A stretch of 64,000 nucleotides of DNA, taken from positions 3,594,001 to 3,658,000 of the forward strand of contig NC_019682.1 of the NCBI RefSeq assembly GCF_000316575.1. Direction: 5' to 3'. The notes under the pieces were generated by a model that saw only the letters and a list, made by a program, of their open reading frames with translations, had not been told where the DNA came from and did not search any database. How positions within the stretch are numbered: the first letter of the stretch is position 1; every line of letters begins with the position of its first letter. This DNA is from Calothrix sp. PCC 7507 (GTDB lineage: Bacteria; Cyanobacteriota; Cyanobacteriia; Cyanobacteriales; Nostocaceae). Made by a program: the position numbers and the translations under genes. Below, one piece after another: positions 62,078 through 64,000 of this stretch.

Positions 62078-63403
62078 TTAGTCTGTTTTCGATAAATATT
62101 TGAGCGCACCCATAGCTGCGCCTGCACCCATAGCACCCACAGCCAAAGTTGGGAGACTTAATACAGTTGCCCCACCTATTAAGACTGCACCTGTTGCACC
62201 AACTAATCCACCCAACAAACCACTATTGACATAGTCTCCAGTATTCTTTGACATAGTTAAGTATGACTCTAAGTCAGGGCTAAGTTCGGCATCTTTCCAT
62301 GCGTTAACTATAAAATGTTGGCAATTATTACTCGTTAATCGGTACTTTTCCCTTGTTCCATCTTTGGGAAGAGCCGACTCCAACTGGCTATCACACGCGC
62401 CTTGACTGCTGTCTTCTAAGATAAATTGATAACCACCTTTAACCTCCTTACCTGGGTTTAACTTCGTCCAATGCACTTCTCCTTCTCCTCCATATCCAAT
62501 CGGACTGCCTGATTTTGTACCGACAGAGCCAGAGGTATCCTTAATCGCTGTCGGGTTGGCAAATCCAACTTGCCATAGACATGGGTTACCAGATTCGATA
62601 TCCTTACTCTGGAACACAACTTCCCAATGGGGAAGCCCTAACACCCATTTTTTATAAACTTTGGCACATTGAATCACTTCTGAATCAGAAGTAACCTTTT
62701 GTAAAATCGAGGAATGTCTAATTGTATAACTTGGTTTCTGAACCCCAACACTCTTGTGCTCCTGGAGCTTTGTTATATCTTTTTGGATAGCATTGCTTCC
62801 CATCACATCCGCTTCTCTCTCCAAACCCTCATCATCATTAATTCCCACACCCTTCACCTGTATCATCGGCTTTACCCTTCCCTGCTTTTGCTGGACAACG
62901 TGCCATGCTTCATGGGGTAAATGCTTTTCTTGTCCCGGCGCGACATGAATCTCCGTCCCTTGGGTGTAGGCTAACGCCTGTAACTCTGATGGTTTAGAGG
63001 AATTGTAGTGAACACTCACATCATCCATCGCCATCCCAGAGAGATTTTCTATCCCAGCTTTGAGGTTATCTGGTAATCCAGTTTTGTTTTCTGGCTGCGC
63101 TTGGGATATCCCAACATCATCCATGCTTTTCGCCTGGATTGGTGCGCCAAGCTGCGCCGATATCCCCTGAAATTCCGGAACCCACGGGGTTTGTTTCCCT
63201 GCTAAAATCTCTCGTGTTGACCTTGTACCGATCGCACTTTCTAGTTGCTGTCTCTCATCTTCACTGACGCTATTTGGGTCTTGTTGCACTCTCTGCACTA
63301 CTGAAGACAATGACCCATAACTCGGACTAGGTGCAATATCTTGACTTTTTGATGTTGACTGTAGCGAGGGTGAAGCTTTTTGAGCTATTTGCTTTCGGTA
63401 CAT
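62078..63403 (-). CDS. DUF4157-type eCIS effector 3, LRAT/NlpC-like C-terminal domain
   Basis: The 441-residue protein starts at an ATG preceded by TAGGAGA. Leader (1-84) and DUF4157-type part (85-184, [16 protein letters not shown], HExxH at 164-168) match effector 2 almost residue for residue. The C-terminal part (about 245-380) differs: HWEVVFQSKDIES..., GEVHWTKLNPG and LTSNNCQHFIVNAWKDA, where H...NCxHF resembles the His/Cys site of LRAT-type members of the NlpC/P60 superfamily (acyltransferase or peptidase). A Gly/Ala-rich hydrophobic tail (SGLLGGLVGATGAVLIGGATVLSLPTLAVGAMGAGAAMGAL) suggests membrane insertion. It is the effector nearest the structural gene at 63738, divergent from it. 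Confidence 0.85.
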   Translation of the reverse strand: MYRKQIAQKASPSLQSTSKSQDIAPSPSYGSLSSVVQRVQQDPNSVSEDERQQLESAIGTRSTREILAGKQTPWVPEFQGISAQLGAPIQAKSMDDVGISQAQPENKTGLPDNLKAGIENLSGMAMDDVSVHYNSSKPSELQALAYTQGTEIHVAPGQEKHLPHEAWHVVQQKQGRVKPMIQVKGVGINDDEGLEREADVMGSNAIQKDITKLQEHKSVGVQKPSYTIRHSSILQKVTSDSEVIQCAKVYKKWVLGLPHWEVVFQSKDIESGNPCLWQVGFANPTAIKDTSGSVGTKSGSPIGYGGEGEVHWTKLNPGKEVKGGYQFILEDSSQGACDSQLESALPKDGTREKYRLTSNNCQHFIVNAWKDAELSPDLESYLTMSKNTGDYVNSGLLGGLVGATGAVLIGGATVLSLPTLAVGAMGAGAAMGALKYLSKTD

Positions 63404-63737
63404 GGACGATCTCCTACATCAGCTTAAGGATTTGCATGAAAAACGGTGCTTAAATATAAATTGTCACATAGTCTTTTTACCACACTGATGAAAACCCCAG
63501 TCTAATTTTTACCGTAACTAAAAAATATATAAGTTGAATTAATAGGGTTTTAAACATTTTGCCTAGATTACAGTTTTTATACTTATCACAATAGTTACAA
63601 CAATTATTTACAAGACTTTATATACTTAGTGTCGATTTGGATACTAAACTGACTTTGTAGCTTTTTGCTCTGGCAGGTATGTCTCTCTAATCAGCTTTCA
63701 AGTTGTAATACTTGATCAAACAAAGAGTTTTTAGATT
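63404..63737. promoter_or_regulatory. Divergent intergenic region between effectors and eCIS structural genes
   Basis: This 334-bp AT-rich region separates effector 3 (minus) from the DUF4255 gene (plus) and must hold the promoters of both, unless the effectors are transcribed individually. No clear -35/-10 pair, operator palindrome or repeat array was identified, and no gene is present. Confidence 0.5.
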
Positions 63738-64000
63738 ATGTTCGATGCTCTAGACACCACTTTAGAATTGCTATTGAAACGAGAACTTCCTCCTGATGTT
63801 CCTTCCGGAGACACAGAGGTTTTTATCAGTTTTGATACGCCCTATCAAGGAGCAATTAAAAAAAAGCCAGCGATTAATTTCTTTCTGTATGATGTGCAGG
63901 AGAATTTAGAGTTACGCAGTAGTACATGGTCAGTGGAACGTCAAAGCAATGGGAAAGCAATTAGAAAACGTCCTCCTGCTAGGGTAGATTGTTCATATTT
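63738..64000 (+). CDS. DUF4255 (Pvc16/Afp16-like) protein, partial at window end
   Basis: Eighty-seven codons are visible from the ATG at 63738: MFDALDTTLELLLKRELP, DTEVFISFDTPYQ, PAINFFLYDVQENLELRSSTW, then RPPARVDCSYF, and the frame runs off the window. This is the N-terminal pattern of Pvc16_N/DUF4255, the tail-terminator/cap protein normally first in Afp-, PVC- and cyanobacterial eCIS operons. It implies that sheath, tube, baseplate and tail-fibre genes continue downstream on this strand. Confidence 0.88.
   Translation, partial: MFDALDTTLELLLKRELPPDVPSGDTEVFISFDTPYQGAIKKKPAINFFLYDVQENLELRSSTWSVERQSNGKAIRKRPPARVDCSY

Noticed and set aside
1-64000. Search by eye for tRNA, rRNA, tmRNA and riboswitches
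   Set aside because: No GTTCRANYC T-loop with matching cloverleaf, no rRNA segment and no recognised riboswitch core was found; a covariance-model scan would be decisive and was not possible.

Overview
The window comes from a cyanobacterial chromosome, most likely a filamentous, heterocyst-forming member of the Nostocales. The evidence is photosystem II genes (psbH with divergent psbN), carboxysome shell genes (ccmK3-ccmK4), a cyanobacterial rbp-rpsU pair, a HetZ/PatU-like pair, GUN4 and Uma2 domains, frequent GCGATCGC (HIP1) octamers, and many intergenic arrays of 7-bp tandem repeats (STRRs) of the Nostoc/Anabaena kind.

Layout. 1-2.4 kb: 3' part of a ClC chloride channel fused to CBS and universal-stress domains, then repeats. 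2.7-7.5 kb: an accessory island with a VapBC-like toxin-antitoxin locus whose toxin is split by an insertion sequence, a TIR-GUN4 fusion with a partner gene, and small unknown genes. 7.7-13.8 kb: a WD40 Ser/Thr kinase, a secreted PPC-domain protein, an M61 peptidase and a Crp-type regulator. 14-17 kb: patU-like and hetZ-like genes. 18-23.8 kb: ccmK4, ccmK3, nnr, a SPOR protein, mnmA and terC. 23.8-25.6 kb: a truncated ORF, nested miniature elements and a GNAT gene. 25.6-37.2 kb: acs, a TPR protein, two PD-(D/E)XK-like proteins, Uma2, MarR, a membrane glycosyltransferase, a methyltransferase, a lipoprotein, uppS and a ferritin-like protein. 37.5-47.9 kb: a vMAP/NB-ARC/TPR STAND protein, GNAT, rpsU, rbp, a cysQ-like gene, a PfkB kinase, rsmI, a second short rpsU, pth, tatA, psbH and psbN. 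48-54.4 kb: GH38 alpha-mannosidase, two unknown genes and an alpha/beta hydrolase.

54.7-64 kb is the most interesting region: the edge of an extracellular contractile injection system (eCIS) locus. A Pvc16/Afp16-like DUF4255 gene begins at 63738 and runs off the window. Facing it on the minus strand are three putative effectors with DUF4157-type HExxH domains, followed by an Afp15-like AAA+ ATPase. The three effectors share a nearly identical N-terminal leader of about 80 residues but have unrelated C-terminal ends, which is the architecture of an exchangeable toxin cassette. Miniature elements and toxin-antitoxin remnants lie among them.

A second theme is repeat invasion. Heptamer arrays abut or enter the ends of at least nine genes, a 20-bp perfect palindrome sits in frame inside nnr, one transposable element has both a full-length and a 276-bp miniature relative here, and a two-hairpin element occurs twice with compensatory stem changes. 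No tRNA, rRNA or CRISPR array was recognised.
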